Shown: positions 22,679-35,202 of the stretch, in pieces
Position numbering within the stretch: the first letter of the stretch is position 1
Layout of the letters: every line of letters starts with the position of its first letter
NCBI GenBank assembly: GCA_001599815.1
Contig: BCIA01000003.1
Span: forward strand, 4,464,001-4,528,000
DNA length: 64,000 nt
Direction: 5' to 3'
Origin: Furcasterigmium furcatum
Taxonomy: Eukaryota; Ascomycota; Sordariomycetes; Glomerellales; Plectosphaerellaceae
Program-made: the position numbers and the translations under genes
Notes under the pieces: generated by a model
What the model saw: the letters and a program-made list of their open reading frames with translations, nothing else
The model's database searches: none
What the model was told of the DNA's origin: nothing

Positions 22679-25479
22679 ATGGAACGCTTCGGTGTCGTTC
22701 TTGTCGCTGCCTTCGCCGCAGGCATGCTCTGTGGCCCTGTGTACGTGGCAATATTCCGCTGTACTATTTCTGTGTCTTGCGCGTGCCATTCTCCATCCGC
22801 CGGATCTCACATGTTGGTTCCGACAGAGAGCTGTGGCCCCCGCGTTCTCTCTCACACGCTCTGTCACTCTCACTCGCCCCAATTTGAAGCATCGTGGTCG
22901 GGACTTTTAGCACCCCCATCAACACCTCCCCACGGTCCTTCTACATACATACATTGCCCTTGTACAGGACCTTTGCTGTTTTCCTTATCTTCCTTGGATA
23001 TGTCATGTGTAATGGTTCATTTGTGCCCAACGCCGAAACCCCCTCCCCCCCGTCGTCGCATCATCGCAGGGGTGTTTGGAGGCAGGCGACGGAGATGCTG
23101 AGAGCGAATATCCGATGATAGGGAAAAGGCATTGCCAAGCTGACATTGTTCTCGTGGCGGTTTCCAGGGGTTGCGTGATTTACTCGAGACTTCGCCGGCA
23201 TCGCAGGTTCAAGCCAGGACCTCGACAGCTCAAGAATGCGCGCAAGCAGCTCGTGGCCGTGGCGGAATGCAGCAGCCGCCTGGGCGCCCAGAAATGGGAG
23301 ACGGCGATTTCAACAAGAACGACAAGCAGCAGCGACGGCGGTGCGGATCAGGCTGGACCCCGGTCTGGGCAGTGGCTCCGGGGCGCCGAGGACGAGAGCA
23401 ACGGCGGGCGATTCGGCGTGGGTGCCGGTGGTGATGAGGCCGCGATGGCCTCTCTCGAGTGGTGAGTCCCCGAGAAGCGTTTCCTTGATGTCTGTTGTGT
23501 TGTCAGATTTGAGCCTCGGGTGTCTACTGCTTGCTTGCGCTGGCGCCCCGGACTACTGGAGTTGCGCAGCGTCTTTCCGCGGGAGCGAGACGCCGTCCGG
23601 TCGGCCTACCTATCCCACGGATGGATGTCGACACAAACAAATTAATGGCGCGCCGGGGTACACGATAAGAGACCTGCTCGATCGGGTTACGCATCGTGGG
23701 CCAGATCAGAATTTGGAAACACGCCCAGAACAGCCATGGGACGGCTCCAAAACCAGGGGCACTAACGATGATCCTGGCTTGCTGGCGCCCTTGCTGAGAT
23801 CCGCCATTGGGCCGCCATAATCCGGCGGTGAAGATTGGGGCCCAGAAATAGGCCGCCGCAGGTCATTTTAGACACCATGAGTTCGCAGATGTCTGCATGG
23901 GCCTACAGGATAACCAAGACACCAAGTGGGATAGTCTGGTCTTCGACGGGTTTTGGCGGCAGCACCAAGACGAGCCTGGCCCTCCAGAGCCCCCTTTTTG
24001 AGGGGTAAAACGCGGGATGGAGGGCATGGAAAAGGACTGGTTTTCATTGGAGCTTGTTGAGTTGCAAGTGCAGGTCAACAAGATATACAGTAATTACACT
24101 GCTGCATGACTGGCGCGAGTCAACAAGTTTTGTTGAAGCGCTGGTGTCGCTCCCGTCTTCTCCTAGTAGGGGGAACTGTTGCTGGTGAGGATTCACATGG
24201 GTTGAACATGGCCGACTAACTCGACGGGGCATCTCGCCCCGATTTCTATAGCTCTATCTGCATCGGACCTCTCTTTCCACAAGGTCCCGACGACGGACAG
24301 AATGGCGCCGACAACCAGCTCACGCTGGCCCGCACCTACTCGACCCGAGCTGCCGGCAATGACAATGACAGCGCGGCCCTCCTCAGCGGTGGCGAGCCAC
24401 GGGGTTTCTTCTGGAACAGGTGGACACGGGCAATTCGTCAACACGTCGCCCGCTTATCGTCACCCTCGACATCAGCAGCAGCAGCACAGCCTGAGATGGC
24501 GACGACCCATGAAGGACGACTCCTTCGTGGCAATCGGGGAGGTCAATCGAACAGGGGTGACGTGATGCATCCCCAAGCTGACGACCGCGAAAGAAGGGTC
24601 CATACGGAGAAGACAGAATCGTCAACGGCGGAGAAGGGTGTTGACACCCCGGATTTCGCTATGAGCGACGGCGCTGGCCCCGGGTGTTGCGGCGATGCCA
24701 CTTCGCCACCTCGGTCGGGGCAGTCCCAAGACGGAAATGTTCTAGAAGGCGAAACTGACTCGCATGCCAAGCGCGCCATGACACCAGTCTGGGTCGCCAC
24801 CCCGGCCACGGGGTCATCGTCAGCAGCGCAGGCATCGTCAGCGCCGGCTCAGCCTCCTGTCGGGCAGCCCGTCACGCTCACCGCCCCTGCTGGTGCTGGT
24901 GGTGCTGCTGATGGGACTGCCGGCCCCCGAGATGCGAGATCTCATGCGTCGTCGACCGAGCCTGGCCGCACTCAGCCGAGTACGACCCCAGAGCGGCCTG
25001 GGGAGGGGTTGGCGGTCGGGTGTTACTCGTTCCCGCGACGACCGGTCAACGCCGTCAAGAGGGCTGGCCGAGGTGTCCTGACTTTCACGAGGAACGTGTC
25101 GGGCAGGTCGTCGGCTGAGGAGAGCGACCTGGACACGGAGATTCTTGTGCTCCGAGGGTGCCATCACGCCTTCCACGCTCGGTGTCTCATCTCGTGGTTC
25201 CTCGCCGACGGGTTCGATTGCCCCGTGTGCCGCGCGCCATACTGGATGCGCAGGGAGCAGATGGCCAGGGCCATGTACAACGAGCGCAACGGCATTGCTC
25301 CTGAACCGCAGCGAGATCCGGTCTCTGAGCCGTCTGAACCGCGATGGAGCGGGACGACCGTCACGCGTGCGCTGAATGCCGGCATGGGAATCAGCAGTCC
25401 CTATGTCAGGGTCAGGTCGTCGCCTGGGCGCCCCGTGTATCCAACGGACCACAGAGCCTGGGAGGTGTACATCCCGTAG
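22679..25479 (+). CDS. Membrane-anchored RING-H2 protein with a split RING finger
   Basis: A probable E3 ubiquitin ligase of 527 residues in three exons: 22679-22740, 23168-23461 and 24252-25479. Exon 1 plus the start of exon 2 gives a short N terminus, one hydrophobic segment (about residues 4-25) and then a basic stop-transfer stretch (YSRLRRHRRFK). Splicing exon 2 to 3 creates the first RING pair, C119-S-I-C122, with the Cys codon split by the intron. The remaining ligands are C422-x-H424-x2-H427-x2-C430-x11-C442-x2-C445, followed by RAPYW. About 300 residues of Gly/Ser/Pro/Ala-rich sequence separate the second and third ligands. Both introns (427 and 790 nt) are long for this kind of genome. 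The C-terminal RING half is certain; the exon 1-2 model rests on matching phases and the two features it creates. Confidence 0.72.
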
Positions 25480-27939
25480 GCGTCCCGCTGGGCGACCAAC
25501 GACGAGCGGATGGGTCAATTGATTGATGACAGGCAGACTCGTAGGCGATACGATACTATGGACTTGGAGCAGCGGTGTACTAGCGCGGCGTCGACGTTGT
25601 TTCTTTGCATTTCCCGTTGGTCTCTCTTTCTATCTCTCTCCTAATCTGCTGCAGGACAGGACGGACCGACTGGTGTCTCGTTTGGCTTCTCTTTTCTACG
25701 CCTCGACGAGATCAGGCGGCCCCCAGGACGAATACTATGGTTGGTCGGTCTATGGACATTGGGTGCTCGAGTTGCTGGCCCGACTGAGGAGCGCGACATG
25801 ACAGTCGCAGTCCCTGTATCACTCACTCACTCACTCACAACCTTCTCTCAATGCAACCGTATCCAAACCCTGTGTCTTCTTCCTGCCATGTCAATACCCC
25901 CCATCTACAGCCTGCCAAACTGCATCCATCCCCTACAGCGTGCAGCTCAACAACGTTCGATTGAACCCGGAGCATCTCGCCTTTGAACCCTCGAGCCTCC
26001 CGCCCATCGAGATGGAGGCACCTGCTTGGTCCGGATTAGTCCGCATACATACATGATGGATGCAGCCAGCCCGGCATGTCCTTTGCAAGATCTCCCCCCT
26101 CCCCCCCGGAGACGACCCTGCGATACGATGCGACTGTCTCTCCCAGCTGGAGGGGTCCATGTGACGTCAGGCGCAGCAGGCCTCGTTTATCTTTCATCCT
26201 ACATCGACAGCTGCGCTCGGGGTTCGACGTTCTGATTCGCACCGAGCAAGCCACCAACTTGTTCCTCGCCGCAGTGGTGCGTCGCCGACCGACACCCAAG
26301 TTCTGTCTTACAACTTGCCGACCGCAGGCCAGGTCCTGTACTACGCGATCGCATCGCCACATCCCCCGCCTGCAGCAGCAATTCGACTCGCCTCCTTCGG
26401 GCGCCGTCGGCCGCCTGAGAATGACGCGCCGATCGAAATCCCTCGCCAAGACTGGCAGGATTGCCCGCTGCAATCCCCCAGCCGGGCGGGAGATCACCAG
26501 ACGGCCCTGTTTGTTGGACGATGCCCGCGCAGCAGAGCGTCATCCACTTCGTACATGCTCAGTACTCACTTACGCCCCCTTGGCCCCTCCCGTTCAGAGG
26601 CCGAAGGATTCTGGCCGGGTGACTGACTGCGGGCGGCAGGCCGTGGCTTTCTCAAAACGACGGACATCGACGTCGCTGGTCCCGGTATCTCTGGCACCGA
26701 CCAGTCGAGGCCTCGAATTGATTGTGGCGCACCCCGTGCATCAGACGATGCGTGCATTGGGCGGTCTCTGCCATGTGTCCGCCGGCCGAGTCGATTGGAC
26801 AGCTTGCTGCGCTGCACGATGGCGCACTGGACATGCATCTGTTGGGACACCACTGTCTCTGTTGGCCTCGAGGTCGCAGCTGCGGCTGAGCAGGGCTTGA
26901 ATCGGCGGTTTGCACCCTTGCTCTGCTTCCAGCCAGCCTTACGGGTGGTTTCGGATTCTGCATCCCCCTTCTTCGTGATGTGTGATGTGATGATGTGACA
27001 TTGCGACTCTTTGCTTTTGCGTCGCATGCGCCGTCAATTGTCAGGCGCATGCATACTTGGCTGCCGGGCTTCGCGGCGCAGGCAGGTTGTTCGAGGCTGC
27101 TCGGACCCGTCCGGCTGCCGGGGCGGAGGCGCGATGTCGAACGATGCCCCGGCTTCAGGCGGCTTTTGCAGAGTTTTTCTAAGGACATGCCGGGTGGTGT
27201 AGGATCGCGTGAGAAAATGAGGCTGTCGACGGGTCATTGCGGGGGACCGGGGACTGATCTGATGCTGCTTCTGCTGCTCCCGCTGCAGGTGTGATGGCTC
27301 GTCACATGTCCACGAGGGTCGATGTGCTGTCAGTTGAACTTCAACCCGGGCCGGCCTTGGCGATATCGGCACAGAAGGGTATCGTTGATGGCCTCGGGAA
27401 CTTCAGACATCCGTAACTCATGGTGAGTCCCGCGGGATCAGACGCTGTGGCATAGATTGGAAGCTCAGTTGACATGTGGGTGTGAACCCGAGAGTGAGGA
27501 AGCACGCAGCAAGGAGTCGAGCTCTTCTCGGAAGGGTTTGATGGGTACGGGAATGCCGTGCCTCTAGGGTGCAGTCGGTTTGGTTCGTTGGAGGCTCATA
27601 GACGCTTGGTCGACGGACTGCGGATGTCCAGCTCGGGGAGAGCACCAAGCAGAACCAGCTTCTAGAACACTTTATCACCTCTTCAGTCACGAGCTTTAGG
27701 TAGCTCAGCAAGAATAACCATTCATGAACATGCATCTTCTCAAGCCACAGGAAGTTCAAGGACAAAGGCAGCTGGCACATAGAGTACAGTATCGGCGGGC
27801 TTCACGCAAAATCGCAATGCCCTGCTCAAGTAATGCTCGAAATCCAACCCCCCGGGATCATATCTTACATGCTGTCGTGCTTTTCCAAGGTCCTACTATA
27901 CATTCGTACGTACCAGGTTGAGAACCAGACTTGACGGCC
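25480..27939. other. Convergent intergenic region, RING and UVDE 3' sides
   Basis: About 2.5 kb between two convergent genes. It contains an open frame of 274 codons (26076-26900 +) with no recognisable domain and competing ORFs on the other strand, so I do not call a gene. A TCAC microsatellite lies at 25819-25838. Confidence 0.5.
25819..25838. repeat. TCAC tetranucleotide microsatellite (5 copies)
   Basis: Five perfect tandem copies of TCAC in the 3' region of the RING gene. It is a simple repeat with no evident function. Confidence 0.9.
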
Positions 27940-30130
27940 CTATTCCTCCTTCTCTAAGATTTTAGTGCTTTTGTTTCGGTTCACCGGCCTCTTCTTGGGC
28001 CTCAGCCACTCCTCCATGCCTTCGGGCCAATACACTCGACCCAGAGGACCTCCCATGCCGAAGTCGTCGGGGGAGACCTCCTCGGTCAGTATTGGCTGGT
28101 CATCCTCCTCCTTGACCTCGACCGTCTCAGTCTCACCCTCAGCCTTCACCTTGCCCTTCTTCGACGCCCCCTTTTTACCCCTTCCTTTTCCCTTGGCAAG
28201 GGCCCTTTCAGGCTTCGCCTGGTCTTCTCGTTCGTAAGGCACCATGTCAGCTAGCTTTTCATGCCCGGGAAGCTTGAAGGTCCGCATGAGTTCGAATACA
28301 GCCTGCTCCTTGTCCTTTGCCTCGATCATCAAGTCCATGTCGGCAGGGCAGGGAGGTAGGGTCTTCACACGAGGCGAGTGCTTCCGCCTGTCCCGAGACT
28401 TGACAGCACCAGGGCATGACTCGCTGTAGTGCATCTTCTGCGTGATCCCCTTTCGTGTCCATGTAGCTCGGATTCGTGGGAACAAGTCGACGATGTCTTT
28501 TGTGCCTTCGCGCAGCTGGTTTGAGTCGAAGATGATGTTGTGATGGTGAAAATCAAGAACCAGAGGGATATCCAGCTCCTCGCATATAGGCAACAGGTCG
28601 TGGACGGACCAGGACATGTCGTCATTCTCGAGGACCAGTCGCCTCTTGACAGATGGCGAGAGTTTGGCGTAGTTCTCCCGGAATCGGTCCAGTGTCTCCT
28701 CCTTGTCGCCAAACGTACCGCCCATGTGCAGGATCATGATGGCATCGCGATTTTGCTGTTCAGGGAGCTTGAGTAGACTCAACAGCTCGTCGTGATATTC
28801 CAAATCGCGTACGGCAGCCTTGACAACTTCCTTTCGGGGCGAGCCAAGCTGGGTGAACTGTCCGGGATGGGTCGTCAGGCGATGGCCCAACTCGGCAGCA
28901 GCAGCACCGGCTTCCGCAAGCACTTCTGAAGCGAATGGCGCCAGAGAGTAGCCGTAGGTTTCATGGCTCGCGAAGGGGAACATCTCCGAGCTGAGCCTCA
29001 TGAACTTGATGCCGTACTTGTCGTTCCACCTCACCATCTTGACGATGTCTCGAGCGTTGGCAAGCCCCAGAGATTCGACAAACTCCTGACCGAGGCGAAA
29101 ATTCTTCGGCTTCGTCTTATCAGGTGGGTTGTTCTGGGGATGCTCTGCTTGCGAGGGGTGCATTAAAGGGTGCTGATGCTGGATGATGGAGGCGATCCTG
29201 CAGGTCCTGGAGCTGAATACGGGAGGTTTAGCAGCACGAAGATAGGTGTTGAGACAAGCCTTTTCACCGTGTCAGCAGGCGTGGACACAATTCAGCGTGG
29301 TCAGGGGTGCTCACATAGCCAAGCCTCCCTTTCCATGGAAGGGGCAGATAGTCACTGTTGACGGCTGTTGGTCTGTTGGCGGCGAGCTGGAAAGCTTCGC
29401 TTTCTTCATCCGGATCGCCATCCTCTGCGTCCTCTTCAAGCCATTCAGCTACCTCCTTCGCCGCGTCGTTCGACATAGGGGCTGCCTCAAGCTCTTCTGC
29501 TTCTGGCTGTACCCCTTGCATGTCGCCGTTGGTGGGCACCCCGTTGACCAACCCGTTGCTCAGTCCCTTGACCGGGAGTGGGTGACAGGCCTCGTACTCA
29601 GGAGGCTGCCCTTTGAGATCCAAATTGGAGTCCTCGATAGCGAGGCGTTGGCGTTTGACTTCGGTCTGCAGGCGCTCCTCCATTTCACTGAGCTCCTTCC
29701 TGGCCCTCCGGACACCATCCTGACACTGCCATATTTCCCGCTCAGCATCGGCGAGATGAACGGTACTTATCATGTCTGATTCCGGATTTGGGCAAGGTCG
29801 AAGGGATACGCCAGGTTCTGTCACTTTCTCGACGTCGTTTATGCTTCTGTTGCGGCTCGACCTACGCAGAGCTCGGGCTGGTGATGGCGGTGGCGGTTCG
29901 TCTTTGATCACTGCGGTGTCAGGGGTTGGCTTCTTGCGCTTGGGAGGCATGGCAAGCTGGGGATATGTGGCAGTAGTAGTAATGGGTGAAGTAGGGAGGG
30001 GGGATAGTTGATATGACGACAATGACGAGAGTCGGGAGTGGCGGGCAGTCAGGGGAATCGATCGATGAATAGCTGGTCGCAGGCGAGCGGCGTAGCTTTG
30101 ATTGGCTACAGCGGACGAAAAGCTCCTCAT
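27940..30130 (-). CDS. uve1: UV damage endonuclease (UVDE/UVE1, Neurospora mus-18 family)
   Basis: A 711-residue alternative excision-repair endonuclease that nicks 5' of UV photoproducts. Exons on the minus strand are 30130-29315 and 29259-27940, joined Y|ACLNTYLR. The UvdE core starts at about residue 265 (DYLPLPWKGRLGYACLNTYL) and includes IKFMRLSSEMFPFASHE, THPGQFTQLGSP, ILHMGGTFGDKE, RLVLENDDMSWS and LVLDFHHHNI, which supply the metal-binding His/Glu/Asp residues of the TIM barrel. The C-terminal part ends with a Lys/Glu-rich segment and a GRVYWPEGMEEWLRPKK tail. The first about 40 residues (MRSFSSAVANQSYAARLRP...) resemble a mitochondrial presequence. A second in-frame ATG at 29950 precedes a basic PPKRKKP stretch, so two start sites with different destinations are possible. 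Confidence 0.94.
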
Positions 30131-31328
30131 GCGGTGTGAGGGTGAACTGAGAAGCTCAGACAGACGGTCCCCGGGGGCAGACAGGTGAGTGGTGGAGGAA
30201 CCGGAGTTAGCCCCGACATGGAACCTGACTGGGATTATCGCTTGAGCTGCCAAGAGGCGGCAGGGCCTGATCGTGTTGCGTTGATATCTAGGGACCGGGT
30301 TGGTGCGGTCGAGGCCGGAGCGTTTCTGTACAGCGTAGCGGGAGCAAAGTCCAGTCGAATTGGGGAGTCTGGCGATGCGCTGTTTGGTGGCAAAATTGAG
30401 GATCTCAGGTGAAGAGCCGCAGGAGGACAGCAGCATTGAAATTTGTTGGGGGGATACCTACGGGTCTAGGCGGTGCGAGGAGGGCGATCGACTCTTGCGG
30501 ATCGATGACGATCAATGAGTCCAGGTCGGAGGAGAGTCAGTGCAGGGAGGAGTTGGGGAATCTACTCAAGTTGCTGAGGCAGGTACCACTAGTGATCCGT
30601 GAATCGCAGTTGCCTCGAATCCTTCTTGTCCCTGGCAGTGCCTGCTGTTTCTTCTGCCGGAGATGAGGTCATCGCAAGACATGCATGTACATTGATGTGT
30701 TCGTCGAGTGGCCAGACCATGCAGCCAAGCAGGCCGACCTACCTGCAACTGGAGCAAATAGCACCAATCCCCCTGGCACCGAGGCTTCTCTGCGGGCAGC
30801 GTACTGATGGTCTCAGCGTGTCCTCTCTTCTGCTGCCCCAATGCCCTCTTGGTAGACCGTCGGGCATTTGGAAGGACGATGCCAGTGGTGCGGGAGCTAA
30901 TGACGGCACGGCGTCCTTGAGGTGCGTCATGCAGCCGCAGAAGCCCCACCATAAACGTCCCGGACCCGCCTAAATTGAAGATTCAGCGCCCGAACTGAAC
31001 GTCACCGGCGCCGGGTCGCCACTGGACCGGCCCTATCGAAGGCCCGGGCGGCCGGCACGAATCATCAAGCTCTGAGCCTTTCTCTCAAAAGTCAATTCTC
31101 ATCACTACCAATGACCATAACGGCATGAGTATGCTCTAAATGTGGGCCCAGCGGAAATGAACATCGTCGAATTTACGTGTCGTTAATATCTGCGCTGCCC
31201 AGGTATCCCGATCCCCGCAATCGTGCGCTGGCCTCACACTCGAGGACTGCTCGTCGAATGAGGAGGAAAAGAAGAGCGTGAAGTAAGCCGCAGAGTCCAT
31301 TGATTCCTAGCAAGCCAGCCTGTACGAA
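30131..31328. other. Intergenic, UVDE promoter and P450 3' side
   Basis: About 1.2 kb with short ORFs only. The part next to 30130 is the UVDE promoter. I see no RNA gene or repeat. Confidence 0.55.
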
Positions 31329-33083
31329 TCAACGAGCATCGCCCTGGCTCTTGTTTGACCGTTGCTTCACATACACGTTGAAGTTGTTCGGCTTCAGGAA
31401 GAAGTAGTTCCTCGTGTTCCACTCCTTCTCTGCCAACTCGGGCCCGAGGCCGAAATCGAACTCCGTGACCAGGCGGGGGATGAGCTTTGACATTTGCAGG
31501 TAGGCGATGTGTCGCCCGATACAGGTCCGGGCGCCGGCCCCAAACTGGACTTGTCAGAGATGGTGAGAATGAAGAGCCGAGGGCATCGACGTACCGAGAG
31601 TAGGTTTTTGTTCATGTGGCTTAGTTGCTCAGAATCAGCGGCCAGCCAGCGCTCGGGCTTGAACTCTCGTGCGTCCGGGCCGAAGATGGCTTCAGTGCGG
31701 TGGTAGACCCAGTTGTTAATGCCGACGCAGGTCTGGCTTGTTAGTTGTTGACACGGCGAGCCAAGAGGGCAGAGACTCACGCCTTGTGGGAAGTAGTAGC
31801 CGCAGATTTCGGCACCGCCCTTTGGTACGACCCTCTCCATGGGCAATGCTACGGCAGTATGAAGCCGCAACGCCTCCTTGATGACGGCCTGGAGGTACGG
31901 TATGCCCTGGCTTACCGTCCAAGTAAGCCTCCCTGGCCTACTGGACCCTTCTGATGCCTCTCGTATCTTGTGTCTCAAGCGCTCAAGGGTTGCGGGGTTC
32001 TTGATCAAATGATACGTGATACCGGCCAGACTCGTCGCGGTAGTATCGGAACCGGCCACGACATTAGAAGCACAGCCCGCCAAGACATGGAACATTGTGA
32101 ATCGCTCCGGGTCGGCTGCGTGCTTCCCGAAGAACTTGGACAAGAAGTCCATCGGAAGCCTGGCTGCCTCGGCGTCCTCGGCGCTGACAGTCTTTGGGCG
32201 GGACTGGTGCTCTCCAACACGTTCCTTCGTGAAGTTCATAAGATATGTTCGTCCTGTGCCCTTGTTACCGGCCCACCAGTTCCTGAGAGGGAACAGGAGC
32301 CTGTGGAGGAAGCTGTATACGCCGGTCACGACAAAGTACACCATCTCGTCGTCGATCGTACGGATGATACTGCCGACGTCGCTCCCGTTGTCCAGGAACC
32401 CAAACCGCTTGGAGTAAGTAATGAGGCCGATCACGTCGAACGCATAGCATTGGAACCAGTAACCCAGATCTGCAGGTAGGCCAGCCGCAGCCAGCTCCGA
32501 CAGACGCAGTGCAAACAGGTCGGCACACTCGTCCACGTAGGCCTCATATGTGACCAGGGATGACATGGAGTAGGTGCTCTGATAGAGCCGGCGGTGCTTG
32601 GCATGGCGAGCGATGTCCTCGTCGGCGAAAAGGGTCCATTTCTCTGGATCCGGGGGCGCTGCAGGCCGGTACGATGGTGACTTGGGGAAGTGATTGGCCG
32701 CACCGGGGCCGTAGATGGCCCTCAGAGCGTCGGGATCGGCAAAGGAGTAACGGTTCGGGGCGAGACGAACAACGGGGCCTATGAGCTGTCAGCCACAGTC
32801 TTGATCGCCTAGCTCTTGTTGATCTTCTACCGTATTTCCTGTGGAGGGCGAGGTTCTCCTCCTCAAAATGGCCCTGATATAGCCTCCAAAGATACCACAG
32901 ATTCGTGAAACGAGCCCAAAAGGGACCGGGAATCCCTCTCTGCGGGGAGAAGGCTGCTCGGCATAGAGAGAATGCAACTATCAAGATGAGGGGAATGCCA
33001 GTCACGGCAAGTAACAGACAGCTGCCAGATACCGGGAGTCTAAATGCAACCTGGGCCGATGCTATGGCCTTGAGAAGAGACAT
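31329..33083 (-). CDS. Cytochrome P450 monooxygenase (pisatin demethylase/benzoate hydroxylase-like)
   Basis: A 534-residue microsomal P450 in four exons on the minus strand: 33083-32831, 32778-31781, 31732-31595 and 31544-31329. An N-terminal membrane anchor (about residues 20-45) is followed by a GIPGPFWARFTNLW proline hinge. The I-helix is AGSDTTAT, the K-helix ExxR is KEALR, the PERF-type motif is FKPERW, and the haem loop FGAGARTCIGR carries the haem-ligand Cys471. The last intron must be removed to create LLS-FGAGARTC. The overall pattern, including YWFQCYAFDVIGLITYSKRFG, is that of the CYP clan containing pisatin demethylase and related detoxifying or secondary-metabolite P450s. Substrate is unknown. 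No biosynthetic cluster surrounds it, which favours a stand-alone detoxification role. Confidence 0.94.
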
Positions 33084-35202
33084 GTTGCGATGCCCGATTC
33101 ATCCGTACGTATGAGAGTCAAAGATGGGCTCTGTGGTCCGTCGCATTTTGGCATAGGCGCTGTTTTCCACAACGAACCGAACTTCGGCGGACAAGTGTGG
33201 AGCAGAAAGTCACCACTCAGGGCGGTCTACCTCCGCTTGGCTCCGGGATCGCCTCCGGAGACACGGCGAATATCGGGCGGGGAGCACCCGCCCGACCAAG
33301 GACTTGACCAAAGACTCTCAAACTCTCTACCTACACGTGTACTCCTAGGCTGATCACCACCTAATGCGCAAGTTGTCCGGCAACTCGGTCACCACTCAAG
33401 GGTGGTTGTGGACGCGAGCGAAAGGGATCATCAGCCGAAGATGAGCAATGATCGCTCACTGTCTGCATGCGATTGCTAAAGAAGTGATTGGCGAGTGATC
33501 TCCGCTAGGTGCAAGCGACTCGCAGAGTCAAGGCCAGGAGGGTCTTTTCCGGGTTGACGATCGCGTCGTCCTGTCAGGTATCACTGACGCCCTCGAATGG
33601 TGATGGACCCCCACTATGACGAGAACACTTCCATCGCCGGAGACAGTTGCATCGACGGGGGCACTGCGCTTGGCTGCTGTACCCCGCGTTTTGACGATGA
33701 CGCTGTGCATCTGCCTCGGAGAGAGGCTACGGGGCGAGCGCTGTAACCGCAGCCATGGGAGGAGGGGACAAAGGACCAAAGGCTGCGAAAGACAGATGAC
33801 GCTCGCTTGTCCATTCATGTGGCAGAGACGGTGTCGACTGACGGATGTGGGCGGCCATGTGGTTAGTCGGAGGCTAAACTGAGACGGGCTTGAGCGCATG
33901 TGCCATGAGGTCAGGCCTCTCTGGTCGCATGGGGGACGCATCCACAGGTCGGGTGAGTGGTGGTCGGTCACCACCGATTGCGCTGCATCGGGTTCGTGTA
34001 AGACACGGCCGGTGGGTGGAGGAAGGATGCTGCATGCTGTGCGAGGAGGTACCAAGGTGCCAACTTGGGTGCTCGTCAAGACCCTCCTCGGCCATTGGAA
34101 CTCGGGACTCGGGCATCCACTGCCAGATGACGTCGTCACGAAGCTCGTCGTCGCTGGATGTCTTGACTGAACGCCAAGACACCGCCATCACCTTGGTCAT
34201 CCGTAATGCGCTCAATGTCCGAAATTGGGCACAAATCCTTGCTTCGTGATGGTCCGTTGAGTGTTGCGATACTCGCAGAGCCGCCGTGTTGGGATGGACT
34301 GTTCATCATTCCCACAGGTCACGCCACAACGTGGGCGAGAACGGTGCGTGCCAGGTGAGGACCCTGCATCCCTAGAACAGAAACTGCGACAGCGTTCTGA
34401 GAAAGTCGATCGGCCAGGGTAACAGTCTGAGCGAACCGCAGCCGTCTACGTGTTCTGCATGGTGATGGATGAAGGTCAAGTTCATGCCAACTGGGAGCTC
34501 AGAGAAATGCATGCACAGCCAGATCAGCACCCAGGCCGCCCGGGGGCCTTGGGCACCACCGAGCTGACCCCGCTCTGGTGCGTCGTTTAGGTACCTGGCC
34601 AGCGGCCCGGGGGCTATCCAGGTGCCGAGGAGAGGCCCGAAGCCCAGAATTTTAGTGGGCGAAGAGGTCCCAGCCACCTAAAACTTAACGTAGGGAGGCG
34701 TTGTCCGCCATCCAATTGGCTCTCGTGGCCGGTGGAAGTCACGGCCTTGGAACCCATCAGGTGTCATGCTTCTTTCCACAGTCCGATGTAGCTCTTCCCC
34801 ACAGGCCTCTTCCCTGTGTCGCTGCAACCCGCTGTCCCGCTGTCACACCATCAGTTCTTCCTTCCCTCGCCGCCGCTCGACCCCAAAACCGTGACACCTT
34901 CAAACCCAAACCTTTCTTCCTCCAACATCTTGCCCCTGCCTCTCGCACACTCTTCCCTTCACCCTCTTCATCTTCCGCACTGTCACCAGACTGAGGCGCT
35001 TGCACAAGACCAAGTCACGACTCATACTAACCCCCGAATCCCGCACTTGTCTGGGTCCGTGATACCCCGCCATCCACATTCCCGCCCACCTGCTCTACGC
35101 AGTCGAGATCTCACGGAGCTCTTCGAGCGAGACCAAAGCTGCTCTGAGCACATTCGCATTTCACCATACCTGCCCGAGCTTCCGGTAACCTCCGCATTCA
35201 CC
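33084..35202. promoter_or_regulatory. Divergent region between P450 and GLC8
   Basis: About 2.1 kb. ORFs such as 33528-34139 (-) show no domain. The last about 400 bp before 35203 are rich in C and T, a typical fungal leader for the inhibitor-2 gene. No element was recognised beyond that. Confidence 0.45.

Noticed and set aside
26076..26900. A 274-codon plus-strand ORF between the RING and UVDE genes
   Set aside because: No domain, Arg/Ser/Pro-rich composition, competing minus-strand ORFs and no recognisable promoter. It could not be supported as a gene.
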